Below are positions 18,337 to 26,617 of a stretch of DNA of 64,000 bases, piece after piece. Each line of letters opens with the position of its first letter. Position 1 is the first letter of the stretch. A program made the translations under genes and the position numbers. The stretch is taken from contig JANYHE010000057.1 in assembly GCA_025359215.1 (NCBI GenBank), positions 1-64,000 on the forward strand, given 5' to 3'. Under the pieces are notes generated by a model. It had not been told where the DNA came from, did not search any database, and worked only from the letters and a program-made list of their open reading frames with translations. Source of the stretch: Hyphomicrobiales bacterium. Its GTDB lineage: Bacteria; Pseudomonadota; Alphaproteobacteria; Rhizobiales; Aestuariivirgaceae.

Positions 18337-19032
18337 TCACACCGTAAGATGAGCCCTGACGCCGTCGTCAAGCAGTGCTTTGCGATCACCTGCTAAAACT
18401 GTTTTTCCGCGATTGAGGATGACAAAATTATCGGCCAGCCTTTTCGCGAATTCAAAATATTGTTCAACCAAAACAATAGCCATGCCGCCGCGATCCCTCA
18501 GGAGTGCAATGACGCGTTCAATATCTTTTATAATCGAGGGTTGGATGCCTTCAGTTGGTTCATCCAAAAGCAACAGGCGCGGTCGGGTAACCAGTGCACG
18601 TGCAATGGATAACTGCTGCTGCTGACCTCCGGATAAATCGCCGCCACGACGTGCGAGCATGTTTTTCAGCACTGGAAATAACTCAAAGATTTCATCTGGA
18701 ATATGACGCGCGGCGCGCGGTAGACATGCATACCCAGTTTTCAGATTTTCTTCGACGGTAAGTGTGGCAAATATGTCCCTGCCTTGAGGCACGAGTGCAA
18801 TGCCTTTGCGCGCGCGTTCAGCCGTACTGAGTTTAGTGATGTCCTCTCCATCAAAAAAAACAGCGCCTGATGCCGTCGTTTGGAGCCCAGAAATGGCCCG
18901 GATCAGACTGGTTTTCCCCACGCCATTGCGGCCAAGTATACAGGTGACCTTGCCAGCTTCAGCTGATACTGAAACTTCGGAAAGCGCACGGCTTGCACCA
19001 TAAAAAACATCAATTGATTTTACATCAAGCAT
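18337..19032 (-). CDS. urtE: Urea ABC transporter ATP-binding protein UrtE
   Basis: 231-residue ATPase of the high-affinity urea importer, LivF-like. Walker A GRNGVGKTSL, signature LSGGQQQQLSIARAL and Walker B LLLDEPTEGIQP; the phrase TEGIQPSII is characteristic of UrtE. It is the last of five genes in urtABCDE order and lies 2 bases after urtD. A plus-strand downstream urease operon is not present in this window. Confidence 0.93.
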   Translation of the reverse strand: MLDVKSIDVFYGASRALSEVSVSAEAGKVTCILGRNGVGKTSLIRAISGLQTTASGAVFFDGEDITKLSTAERARKGIALVPQGRDIFATLTVEENLKTGYACLPRAARHIPDEIFELFPVLKNMLARRGGDLSGGQQQQLSIARALVTRPRLLLLDEPTEGIQPSIIKDIERVIALLRDRGGMAIVLVEQYFEFAKRLADNFVILNRGKTVLAGDRKALLDDGVRAHLTV

Positions 19033-19034
19033 AT

Positions 19035-19775
19035 TCAGCGCCCCAGATAAACTTCGATAACGCGTTGGTTATTCTGCACAGAATCAAGACTGCCTTCTGC
19101 TAGCACTGAACCTTCATGCAGAACTGTAACACGTACATCTAAAGCACGTATGAAATCCATATCATGTTCGACCACAACGACGGCACTGCCCTTGGCGATA
19201 TCGCGAAGCAACGCTGCGGTTTTCTCGGTCTCCGCATCGGTCATGCCAGCCACAGGCTCATCTACCAAAAGTAACTCAGGTTGCTGCATCAGCAGCATGC
19301 CAATTTCAAGCCACTGTTTTTGGCCATGGCTCAAACTGCCCGCAAGATTTTGCGATGAAGGTACGAGATTAATGCGCTCTAACGTGCTTTGAATATTGTC
19401 GCGCTGGTCAGCTGTTAACTTCCAATACAGCGATGCAAATGTTGAACGGTTGGCTGTCATTGCCAGTTCAAGATTATCCCATACTGAATGGCTTTCAAAA
19501 ACTGTGGGCTTTTGAAATTTTCGACCAATACCAATATTAGCGATGGCCACTTCATCCATACTGGTCAGAGCGTGATCGCGAAATGAAACGCGGCCTTCGT
19601 CGGGTCGGGTTTTGCCAGTTATCACATCCATCATCGTGGTCTTGCCTGCTCCATTGGGGCCAATAACGGCGCGCATTTCGTTGGAGCCGACGTCAAGGTT
19701 AAGGTTGTTCAAGGCTTTGAAGCCATCAAATGATACTGAAACGTCTTCGAGATAAAGCAAGGTTTCGGTAGTCAT
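19035..19775 (-). CDS. urtD: Urea ABC transporter ATP-binding protein UrtD
   Basis: 246-residue LivG-like ATPase. Walker A GPNGAGKTTMMDVITG, a signature of the LSHGQKQWLEIGMLL type that is typical of UrtD, and Walker B LLLVDEPVAGMTD. The start overlaps the end of urtC by 4 bases, implying coupled translation. Together with UrtE it forms the asymmetric ATPase pair of the urea transporter. Confidence 0.94.
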   Translation of the reverse strand: MTTETLLYLEDVSVSFDGFKALNNLNLDVGSNEMRAVIGPNGAGKTTMMDVITGKTRPDEGRVSFRDHALTSMDEVAIANIGIGRKFQKPTVFESHSVWDNLELAMTANRSTFASLYWKLTADQRDNIQSTLERINLVPSSQNLAGSLSHGQKQWLEIGMLLMQQPELLLVDEPVAGMTDAETEKTAALLRDIAKGSAVVVVEHDMDFIRALDVRVTVLHEGSVLAEGSLDSVQNNQRVIEVYLGR

Positions 19776-20905
19776 TCGGCCGCTTCCCCCAGATCAATGG
19801 CCTGCTTTGGCATCGTAGGAAAAGTTTTCCAGCCTGCAAAAAGACCGGCCAACCCTTTGGGCATATAGATGGTGACAACAATAGCTAAGCCACCCAAAAC
19901 AAAAAGCCAGGCATTTGGCAACGCACCTGTGAGATAGCTTTTAACGGCATTAATAACGATGGCGCCAAGTGCTGCACCCCAAAGTGTGCCGCGTCCACCA
20001 AAAGCTGCCCAGATCACAGCTTCAATTGAATTGGAGGGTGCAAATTCTGACGGATTTATAATGCCCACTTGCGGCACATAAAGTGCACCTGCAACACCTG
20101 CCATGATCGCCGAGATCACAAAAATAAAAAGCTTAAAGTGTTCGACGCGATAACCTAGGAATCTTGTGCGCGATTCTGCATCACGAATTCCGATGATGAT
20201 TTTTCCAAATTTTGAATTTACGATGACGCGCGCGGCGATGAAACATGTGCCAAGCGCCAATGCTGATAGCAGGAACAGCGCAGCCCGAGTTCCTGCGGCT
20301 TGAACCGGGAAACCGAGTATGTCTTTAAAATCTGTCAGACCATTATTGCCGCCAAAGCCCATATCATTGCGAAAGAATGCCAGCAACAAGGCGTAAGTCA
20401 TGGCCTGCGTAATGATCGAAAGATAGACACCTGTCACACGTGAACGAAATGCAAACCAGCCAAACACGAAGGCTAGAACGCCCGGCGCCAGGACGACCAA
20501 CAAAATGGCAAAAGGGAAGTATTCGAACCCGTGCCAATACCATGGTAGTGTCTTCCAATTTAGAAAGACCATGAAGTCGGGAAGTTCGGCATTTCCGTAA
20601 ACCCCGCGCGCGCCAATCTGGCGCATCATATACATGCCCATGGCATAGCCACCGAGTGCGAAAAATGCGCCGTGCCCGAGGCTTAAAATTCCGCAGTAAC
20701 CCCAGACGAGATCAACTGACAAAGCAAGCAGCGCATAACATAGATACTTACCGCCTAGGGTTACGACATAGTCAGGCACATGTAACAATGAACCAGGTGT
20801 CGTGAAAAGATTGAGCGTGGGCACGCCGATACCGACAACAGTAAGAAGGGCCAGAAAGATAAAGCCGGCGCGCCCCAATAGCGGCATGAATGATTGAGCA
20901 CTCAT
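19772..20905 (-). CDS. urtC: Urea ABC transporter permease UrtC
   Basis: About 377-residue LivM-like inner-membrane permease with many hydrophobic helices. Family landmarks include DLVWGYCGILSLGHGAFFALGGY, NNGLTDFKDILGF and VIWAAFGGRGTLWGA. ATG 20905 is chosen because it forms an ATGA overlap with the urtB stop, the usual arrangement; an ATG at 20917 is also in frame. It pairs with UrtB to form the urea channel. Confidence 0.93.
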   Translation of the reverse strand: MSAQSFMPLLGRAGFIFLALLTVVGIGVPTLNLFTTPGSLLHVPDYVVTLGGKYLCYALLALSVDLVWGYCGILSLGHGAFFALGGYAMGMYMMRQIGARGVYGNAELPDFMVFLNWKTLPWYWHGFEYFPFAILLVVLAPGVLAFVFGWFAFRSRVTGVYLSIITQAMTYALLLAFFRNDMGFGGNNGLTDFKDILGFPVQAAGTRAALFLLSALALGTCFIAARVIVNSKFGKIIIGIRDAESRTRFLGYRVEHFKLFIFVISAIMAGVAGALYVPQVGIINPSEFAPSNSIEAVIWAAFGGRGTLWGAALGAIVINAVKSYLTGALPNAWLFVLGGLAIVVTIYMPKGLAGLFAGWKTFPTMPKQAIDLGEAAE

Positions 20906-22509
20906 GCATCCACCCATCGACCTTTAAGAGCAAATAGCCCTCGTGGCTTTTTCTGGATAAACAAAATGACAGCGACCAAAATGAATATTTTGGCGAGGAC
21001 GGCACCTGCAAACGGCTCTAGGAATTTATTAGCAACCCCCAGTGTTAAAGCGCCTGCCAGTGTGCCCCATAAATTGCCCACGCCACCGAAGACGACGACG
21101 AGAAATGAATCGATTATGTAACTTTGACCCAAATTGGGGCTGACATTATCAATCTGTGAAAGTGCAACTCCAGCCAACCCAGCGATGCCGGATCCCAATC
21201 CAAATGTTAGCGCGTCTACGCGTGAAGAGCGGATGCCCATTGCATTTGCCATCGGACGATTTTGGGTGACAGAGCGCATTTGCAAGCCAAGAGATGTATA
21301 TCTGATCAACAGTATCAAGGCTGCAAAAATGGCCAAAGCAAATATCAAGATTGCAATGCGGTTTAATGTAAATGAAAGTCCGTTTGAAAAATCGATTGAC
21401 CCGCTCATCCAAGAGGGAGTGGTCACAGACTTATTTGTAGGTCCGAATATACTGCGCACAGCCTGTTGCAAGATCAGCGAAACTCCCCATGTGGCGAGAA
21501 GAGTTTCTAGCGGCCTGCCATAGAGAAAGCGGATAACGCTGCGCTCGATGGCCATGCCTATGAGGGCTGAGATAAAAAACGCAGATGGGATGGCAGCAAC
21601 GATTGCGTAGTCCGAAGCATCTGGCACATAAATTTGAAACAATTGCTCAACCACATAGGTTGTATAAGCCCCCAGCATTACCATTTCACCATGGGCCATG
21701 TTGATCACCCCCATCACACCGAAAGTAATGGCAAGTCCAATGGCAGCCAACAAAAGAACCGAAGCAAGCGAAAAGCCAAACCAAATATTTTGCACTGCAG
21801 TCCATGTTGATAGCGCAACTTCAATTTTTTCAGCGGCAGCTAAAGCCTGACTTCTTAAAGGGTCAGAAACGCTCGCAGCATAAGCTGTGAGCAAGGATGC
21901 AGTATCCCTGTCCGTTTGCTGGGCCAACGTAGCAATAGCCGTTTTCTTCGCTTCTTCTGGTCGGTCACTTTTCAGTGTCGCAGCTGCTGCTGCAATACGC
22001 ATGATGTCCGCAACCGCTGTATCATTCTCGGCAGCAATTGCTTTTTCGAGCGCGGGCAAGGCCGAGGCGTCCCCCGATTTCAGAATGGCGAGTGCAGCGT
22101 CTTTGCGCACCTTCGCGTCCTTACTGAACAAAGTGAGGCTACTCATCGCATTGCTGATCATTTCACGCAGTGAATTGTTGACCTTTATTTTTTCAATATC
22201 GGTTTTGGGCGCTTGGCCTGAATCTGAGTTGCTCAGCGGATCGGCAAGTTTGAAAATATCGCCAGAGGGCGTTGCGATAAAAACTTTGTGGTCGGATTTT
22301 CGCGCATAAAGTCTGCCATCTTCGAGGGCTTGCAAAACGGTAACCACCGAGGGGCTGCCTGATGATACTAAAGCCGAAATTGCGGCGCCTCGTTCAGTGA
22401 AGTTACCAAGTGCCAATTTATCCACAAGCACACCCACATCTTGCGCAAGGGCGACTGAAACGAAAATCAGCATAAACAACGAAGTAAAGATTGATCTGAA
22501 AGCGCCCAT
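20902..22509 (-). CDS. urtB: Urea ABC transporter permease UrtB
   Basis: About 535-residue LivH-like permease with the long extra N-terminal part typical of UrtB: a signal-like segment ending VSVALA, then a HEAT-like helical periplasmic region to about residue 225, then the membrane domain (VMGVINMAHGEMVMLGAY is the key motif). ATG 22509 is preferred because GGAGG lies 11 bases upstream; ATG 22527 has no ribosome site. A strong hairpin separates it from urtA, so it may be expressed at a lower level than the binding protein. Confidence 0.92.
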   Translation of the reverse strand: MGAFRSIFTSLFMLIFVSVALAQDVGVLVDKLALGNFTERGAAISALVSSGSPSVVTVLQALEDGRLYARKSDHKVFIATPSGDIFKLADPLSNSDSGQAPKTDIEKIKVNNSLREMISNAMSSLTLFSKDAKVRKDAALAILKSGDASALPALEKAIAAENDTAVADIMRIAAAAATLKSDRPEEAKKTAIATLAQQTDRDTASLLTAYAASVSDPLRSQALAAAEKIEVALSTWTAVQNIWFGFSLASVLLLAAIGLAITFGVMGVINMAHGEMVMLGAYTTYVVEQLFQIYVPDASDYAIVAAIPSAFFISALIGMAIERSVIRFLYGRPLETLLATWGVSLILQQAVRSIFGPTNKSVTTPSWMSGSIDFSNGLSFTLNRIAILIFALAIFAALILLIRYTSLGLQMRSVTQNRPMANAMGIRSSRVDALTFGLGSGIAGLAGVALSQIDNVSPNLGQSYIIDSFLVVVFGGVGNLWGTLAGALTLGVANKFLEPFAGAVLAKIFILVAVILFIQKKPRGLFALKGRWVDA

Positions 22510-22530
22510 GAAATTCCAATCCTCCATTAT

Positions 22531-22562
22531 AAAAACCCGGCGGGGGAGGAACCCAGCCGGGT
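22531..22562 (-). terminator. Intrinsic terminator/attenuator between urtA and urtB
   Basis: On the minus strand the arms ACCCGGC (22562-22556) and GCCGGGT (22541-22535) pair perfectly over 7 bases with a 14-base loop, followed directly by TTTT. It begins 17 bases after the urtA stop. The G+C-rich stem plus U-run is a standard rho-independent layout, leaking enough transcript for urtBCDE while giving extra urtA message. Confidence 0.75.
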
Positions 22563-22579
22563 CTTACAATCTTTGGAAA

Positions 22580-23875
22580 CTAAGAAGCGCCGCCGCACTT
22601 TGCTGTGACCACGTTGAAGTTTCCGCAATGCAACGGCTTGCGCCAATCGGAGATCAAGTCTTTTGATCCAGGCAGGAAATCGGACCACTCATCACCGGCC
22701 ACGAGGCCTGTTGTTTGCCACACAACATCAATTTGGCCATCGGCTTGGATTTCGCCAATGAACACAGGCTTGGTGATATGATGGTTAGGCAACATGGCAG
22801 CATAGCCGCCTGTCAGGTTCGGCACGGATACGCCAATAATCGCATCTTGCACCGCGTCAGAATCTGTCGTTCCAGCTTTGGTTACGGCAGCAACCCACAT
22901 GTTAAAGCCTATGTAATGAGCTTCCATGGGATCATTGGTGGTGCGTGCATCTTTCTTTGTGAACGCATGCCAATCTTTGATGAAGGCAGCGTTGGATGGC
23001 GTATCAATAGACATGAAATAGTTCCATGCCGCCAAATGCCCAACCAATGGCTTGGTATCCAAACCAGCAAGTTCTTCTTCGCCAACTGAGAAGGCCACGA
23101 CGGGAATATCTGTTGCCTTAACCCCTTGGTTGCCGAGCTCTTTATAAAATGGAACATTGGCGTCACCATTGATGGTGGAGACAACGGCAGTCTTCTTACC
23201 AGCAGAACCAAATTTCTTCACGTCGGATACGATCGTCTGCCAATCGGAGTGTCCGAATGGCGTATAGTTGATCATGATGTCTTCTTTGGCCACGCCCTTC
23301 AATGTGAGGTAAGCTTCCAAAATTTTATTGGTGGTGCGCGGATAAACATAATCTGTGCCGGCCAGAACCCAGCGCTTCACACCTTCGTTCATCAAATAAT
23401 CAACGGCTGGAATGGCTTGTTGATTTGGCGCAGCGCCTGTGTAGAACACGTTTTTCGAGCTTTCCTCGCCTTCATATTGAACGGGATAGAACAGCAGGCT
23501 GTTTAACTCTTCAAACACGGGCAGAACGGATTTGCGCGACACCGACGTCCAGCATCCGAACACAGCAGCGCATTTATCACCAGAAATCAGGCCACGGGCT
23601 TTTTCAGCAAAGAGTGGCCAGTTTGATGCCGGATCAACCACCACGCCTTCAAGCTTCTTGCCCAGCAAGCCGCCCTTGGCATTTTGTTGTTCGATCAGCA
23701 TCAGCATCACGTCTTTCAGCGTGGTTTCGCTGATTGCCATTGTGCCTGAAAGTGAGTGCAGAATGCCCACCTTGATTGTTTCGCCCTCTGCGAATGCATA
23801 TTGTGGAACCAGTGCCGCTCCAGCAAGCGCTGCGAAAGCCACTGTTGATTTTAGAAATCCCCGTCTGTTTGTCAT
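22580..23875 (-). CDS. urtA: Urea ABC transporter substrate-binding protein UrtA
   Basis: About 431-residue periplasmic urea-binding protein. The N-terminus carries a Tat-like signal (TNRRGFLKSTVAFAALAG...YAFAEGE). Family landmarks: KVGILHSLSGTMAISE, VVDPASNWPLFAEKA, AVFGCWTSVSRKSVLPVFEE, LLFYPVQYEGEE and GAAPNQQAIPAVDYLM. ATG 23875 is chosen for the Tat motif and a GGGAAA ribosome site; the frame remains open to 24067 but that part overlaps the promoter. It is transcribed first, from a sigma-54 promoter 40 bases upstream. Confidence 0.95.
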   Translation of the reverse strand: MTNRRGFLKSTVAFAALAGAALVPQYAFAEGETIKVGILHSLSGTMAISETTLKDVMLMLIEQQNAKGGLLGKKLEGVVVDPASNWPLFAEKARGLISGDKCAAVFGCWTSVSRKSVLPVFEELNSLLFYPVQYEGEESSKNVFYTGAAPNQQAIPAVDYLMNEGVKRWVLAGTDYVYPRTTNKILEAYLTLKGVAKEDIMINYTPFGHSDWQTIVSDVKKFGSAGKKTAVVSTINGDANVPFYKELGNQGVKATDIPVVAFSVGEEELAGLDTKPLVGHLAAWNYFMSIDTPSNAAFIKDWHAFTKKDARTTNDPMEAHYIGFNMWVAAVTKAGTTDSDAVQDAIIGVSVPNLTGGYAAMLPNHHITKPVFIGEIQADGQIDVVWQTTGLVAGDEWSDFLPGSKDLISDWRKPLHCGNFNVVTAKCGGAS

Positions 23876-23915
23876 GTTGTTTTTCCCTGTTGCAATTTGT
23901 GCACTGCAAGAACTT

Positions 23916-23932
23916 TGCAACGGGCGTGCCAA
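23916..23932 (-). promoter_or_regulatory. Sigma-54 promoter of urtABCDE
   Basis: On the minus strand TTGGCACGCCCGTTGCA matches the RpoN consensus YTGGCACGNNNNTTGCW at every fixed position, with GG and GC separated by exactly 10 bases. The expected transcript start is near 23905, giving a leader of about 30 bases before the urtA ATG. This fits known nitrogen control of urea uptake through NtrC. I did not find a complete NtrC site; only a half-like TTTGCACC on the minus strand near 24058-24051. Confidence 0.85.
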
Positions 23933-24038
23933 TTTGTTAACGGAAGTTAATAGCTTGTAATCTATGGATAATTGCGGGTGATTTAAAATTAGATCGAAGA
24001 TTTGTGATGGATTGTTAAGCGCGACAACTAACAAATGA

Positions 24039-24779
24039 TCAATTATTGTGCGGTGCAAAGGAGACAAAAATGCCAGTATATTTTTTACCCAGAGGTTTGG
24101 AATAGGCGCCTATCTTTGATGTGCGCAGATTGCTGCGGACTAGCATTTCGAGGAGACCTATCGCGGCAGAAACACCGTCAATTACAGGCAGACCATGCTC
24201 CTCTGATAGGCTGTGGGCCAAATCGGCCATGCCGGCGCAGCCGAGAACAATCGCTTCGCATCCGTCTTGCGATTTTGCCACTTCGATTTCTTGTGAAATG
24301 CGGGCACGGGCCGGTGAGTTGGGATCTTCGAGTGATAATACAGGAACTTCGGCAGCGCGGACCCTGGCACAGCGTGACGCTAATCCATAACGCATAAGAT
24401 TATGTTCGATCACAGGGATCGAGCGGCTCAGTGTGGTGACAACGCTGAACTTGTAAGCGATTAAACTGGCTGCGTGGAAGGCAGCCTCACCGATTCCAAC
24501 CACAGGTGCAGTGGCTGCCATGCGCGCGGCATCTAATCCCGTATCGTCAAAACAAGCTATTACATGGCCTGAAACATTTTTCTTTTCCGCTTCAATAATG
24601 CGCACCAGCATGCCTGGCATGGCGAAAACTTCGTCGTAGAAACCTTCGATAGAGACTGGGCCCATATCTGGTTGGGTCGCGAAAACTTCTGTGTTGTGAG
24701 AAGCAGCGGCATGTGCGGCGACTTCGATTTTGCGGGTGAAAGATTCAGTAGTGTTAGGGTTTACAACATGGATCAGCAT
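24039..24779 (-). CDS. Asp/Glu/hydantoin racemase family protein
   Basis: 246-residue member of the aspartate/glutamate/hydantoin racemase superfamily. The two catalytic cysteines appear in ACFDDTG and LGCAGMA, and the opening MLIHVVNPNTT is typical of hydantoin racemases. ATG 24779 directly follows the upstream stop, with AAAGGGG 6 bases before it. It is the last gene of a polyamine-type ABC operon and abuts the urea transport operon. A role in racemising hydantoin or a related N-carbamoyl/ureide compound for nitrogen release fits; no hydantoinase or carbamoylase gene is in view. Confidence 0.85.
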   Translation of the reverse strand: MLIHVVNPNTTESFTRKIEVAAHAAASHNTEVFATQPDMGPVSIEGFYDEVFAMPGMLVRIIEAEKKNVSGHVIACFDDTGLDAARMAATAPVVGIGEAAFHAASLIAYKFSVVTTLSRSIPVIEHNLMRYGLASRCARVRAAEVPVLSLEDPNSPARARISQEIEVAKSQDGCEAIVLGCAGMADLAHSLSEEHGLPVIDGVSAAIGLLEMLVRSNLRTSKIGAYSKPLGKKYTGIFVSFAPHNN

Positions 24780-24780
24780 T

Positions 24781-25656
24781 TCAAACCCCTTTACCTGCAT
24801 CAGAGCCAAACTTTTTCTGGCGGCGTTGCAGCAATAGAATTACCCCAAGGCACAGGCCGATCACAATAAAAGATACGCCTGTGGTCACGGTTCCCAACGC
24901 GTAAATATCTGGGTTAGTCACCGTGGTTGTGAGCCCCTGTAATTCGAGTGGAAGTGTATTGACTGAGCCGATTGCCTGGCTGGAACGGGCCAGTTCGTCC
25001 CACGAAAGCGTGAACCCAAAGAGCGCAATGCCGATGACGGAGGGCAAGATAATCGGCAAAACTACAAATCGGAAACTCTGCCAAGGCGTTGCCCCTAAAT
25101 CGCGTGCAGCTTCTTCTAGTCGGCTGTCAAAGCGATTGAAAATCGCAAACATAATGAGAAGCCCAAATGGCAGGGTCCAGGTGAGATGCGCGCCCAGACC
25201 AGAGGTGAAAAGGCCCATGCCAGTTTGCCAATCGCTTGAAATATAATTCTTGAAAAGATCATCAATGATGCGAAATTCCAGGGCTATGCCCAAGGACGTG
25301 ACGATTGATGGCACAATCAGGCTGGCGATTGCTGCATAGAACAAGATTGATGAACCTTGAAATTTTTTACGAAAGGCCATGCCTGCCGAAACTGAAAGCA
25401 CCACGGTGATCAGCATCACCACCAGCCCTAAGGCCAAAGACCGACGAAGAGCTGCACCAATATCGACGATACCGTTTCCGGCAAAAAGCTTGGCGAACCA
25501 ATGCAATGAAAATCCATTCATAGGAAATGTCAGCCCGCCCTGTGGCCCTTGGAATGACAAGACGAAAATGGCAAACATGGGGCCATATAAAAACAACACA
25601 TAAGCTGCGAAGAATGCAGCCAGCAGGTAAAAGCTTTTTGGCCTGCCTTCGCGCAT
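24781..25656 (-). CDS. ABC transporter permease, PotC-like
   Basis: 291-residue inner-membrane permease of the spermidine/putrescine family. Six or so membrane segments are visible, with the EAA loop EEAARDLGATPWQSFRFVVLP near residues 170-190. Its ATG shares a TAATG junction with the stop of the PotB-like gene. It forms the channel with that partner. The real ligand might be a polyamine, an amino-acid derivative or, given the racemase, a hydantoin-like compound. Confidence 0.9.
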   Translation of the reverse strand: MREGRPKSFYLLAAFFAAYVLFLYGPMFAIFVLSFQGPQGGLTFPMNGFSLHWFAKLFAGNGIVDIGAALRRSLALGLVVMLITVVLSVSAGMAFRKKFQGSSILFYAAIASLIVPSIVTSLGIALEFRIIDDLFKNYISSDWQTGMGLFTSGLGAHLTWTLPFGLLIMFAIFNRFDSRLEEAARDLGATPWQSFRFVVLPIILPSVIGIALFGFTLSWDELARSSQAIGSVNTLPLELQGLTTTVTNPDIYALGTVTTGVSFIVIGLCLGVILLLQRRQKKFGSDAGKGV

Positions 25657-26555
25657 TACAGTTCCTTTCTGATATCAACCAGCCGATTGAGCATGGTGAT
25701 AATCAAGAAGGTGATTGCGAGTAGAATAACGGCATTGGCCGCAGCGGCGGGGAATTGCAGTGCATTCAATCGGGTTTCAATAATCTTGCCTGCCGCTGCC
25801 ACCTGCTGGCCACCCATTACGCCGATGGTGATGAAATCGCCCATGACAATGGTGATCACAAAAATAGACCCTATTACAATGCCTGGCTTGCACAGCGGGA
25901 TGATGATGTTCCAAAGCGTTTGCCAGCCTGTCGCACCCGCATCATAGGCCGCTTCCAATAAGCGTCGATCAATGCGCATCATGGAATTGAAAATTGGCAC
26001 GATCATGAAAAACGTGAAGAGATGGACCAGCGCCAGGCAAATTGAAAATTCTGAATAGAGCAACCACTCGATTGGTTCATGAGTGATGCCAAGATCCATC
26101 AGTCCTGTATTCACCAGACCATTTCGGCCGAGAAGCGGGATCCACGCGATCATGCGGATGACGTTCGATGTCCAAAACGGAATTGTACAGAGCAGCGACA
26201 ATGCGATCTGCCAGGTTTTTGATCGCACATGAAAAGCGAGAAAATACGCAACGGTAAATCCAATCAGAAATGTAAACAGCCACACAATCAGACAGAGTTT
26301 GACGGTTTTCACATAGGTGGCAAGCATGGTGCAGAGTTCAGGCAGCTTGGTCAGGCAACCTTCGAAACTTTCATAATACCCCCGTGTGGTGAAGCGGGGG
26401 ATCATTTGATATTCGTTGTAATCCCAGAAGCTCACCATCACGACAAAGCAAAGTGGAAGAATAAAAAAGAGGGCGAAGACCAGCATCATTGGGCCAGCTT
26501 GCAGCCAAGAGACATATGTGGGGGAGCGGGTGGGGGTCAAAAAAGATAAATCCAA
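25656..26555 (-). CDS. ABC transporter permease, PotB-like, with doubtful start codon
   Basis: Up to 299 residues, spermidine/putrescine permease family; EAA loop LEAAYDAGATGWQTLWNIIIP. The N-terminal SPTYVSWLQAGPMMLVF is a typical start region for this subfamily, but the only codons that could initiate ahead of it are TTGs (26555 or 26540), without a visible ribosome site; the next ATG (26489) falls inside the first helix. The upstream flank is a 34-base palindromic repeat beginning 6 bases from the TTG, which may have replaced the original initiation region. Translation may depend on that structure or be weak. Confidence 0.85.
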   Translation of the reverse strand: MDLSFLTPTRSPTYVSWLQAGPMMLVFALFFILPLCFVVMVSFWDYNEYQMIPRFTTRGYYESFEGCLTKLPELCTMLATYVKTVKLCLIVWLFTFLIGFTVAYFLAFHVRSKTWQIALSLLCTIPFWTSNVIRMIAWIPLLGRNGLVNTGLMDLGITHEPIEWLLYSEFSICLALVHLFTFFMIVPIFNSMMRIDRRLLEAAYDAGATGWQTLWNIIIPLCKPGIVIGSIFVITIVMGDFITIGVMGGQQVAAAGKIIETRLNALQFPAAAANAVILLAITFLIITMLNRLVDIRKEL

Positions 26556-26560
26556 AATTA

Positions 26561-26594
26561 GATCGTCATTCTCGCATTCGCGGGAATGACGATC
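26561..26594. repeat. Palindromic hairpin element between binding-protein and permease genes
   Basis: Arms GATCGTCATTC (26561-26571) and GAATGACGATC (26584-26594) are perfectly complementary, and pairing continues inward (one T-G wobble) to a 4-base ATTC loop, giving about 15 pairs. The CGTCATTC...GCGGGAATGACG pattern is that of widely dispersed bacterial palindromic repeats. In the transcript it lies between the potD-like and potB-like genes, where it could stabilise the upstream message or limit the downstream one. Confidence 0.8.
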
Positions 26595-26617
26595 GAAAGA
26601 GTTAAACCTGATCGAAA

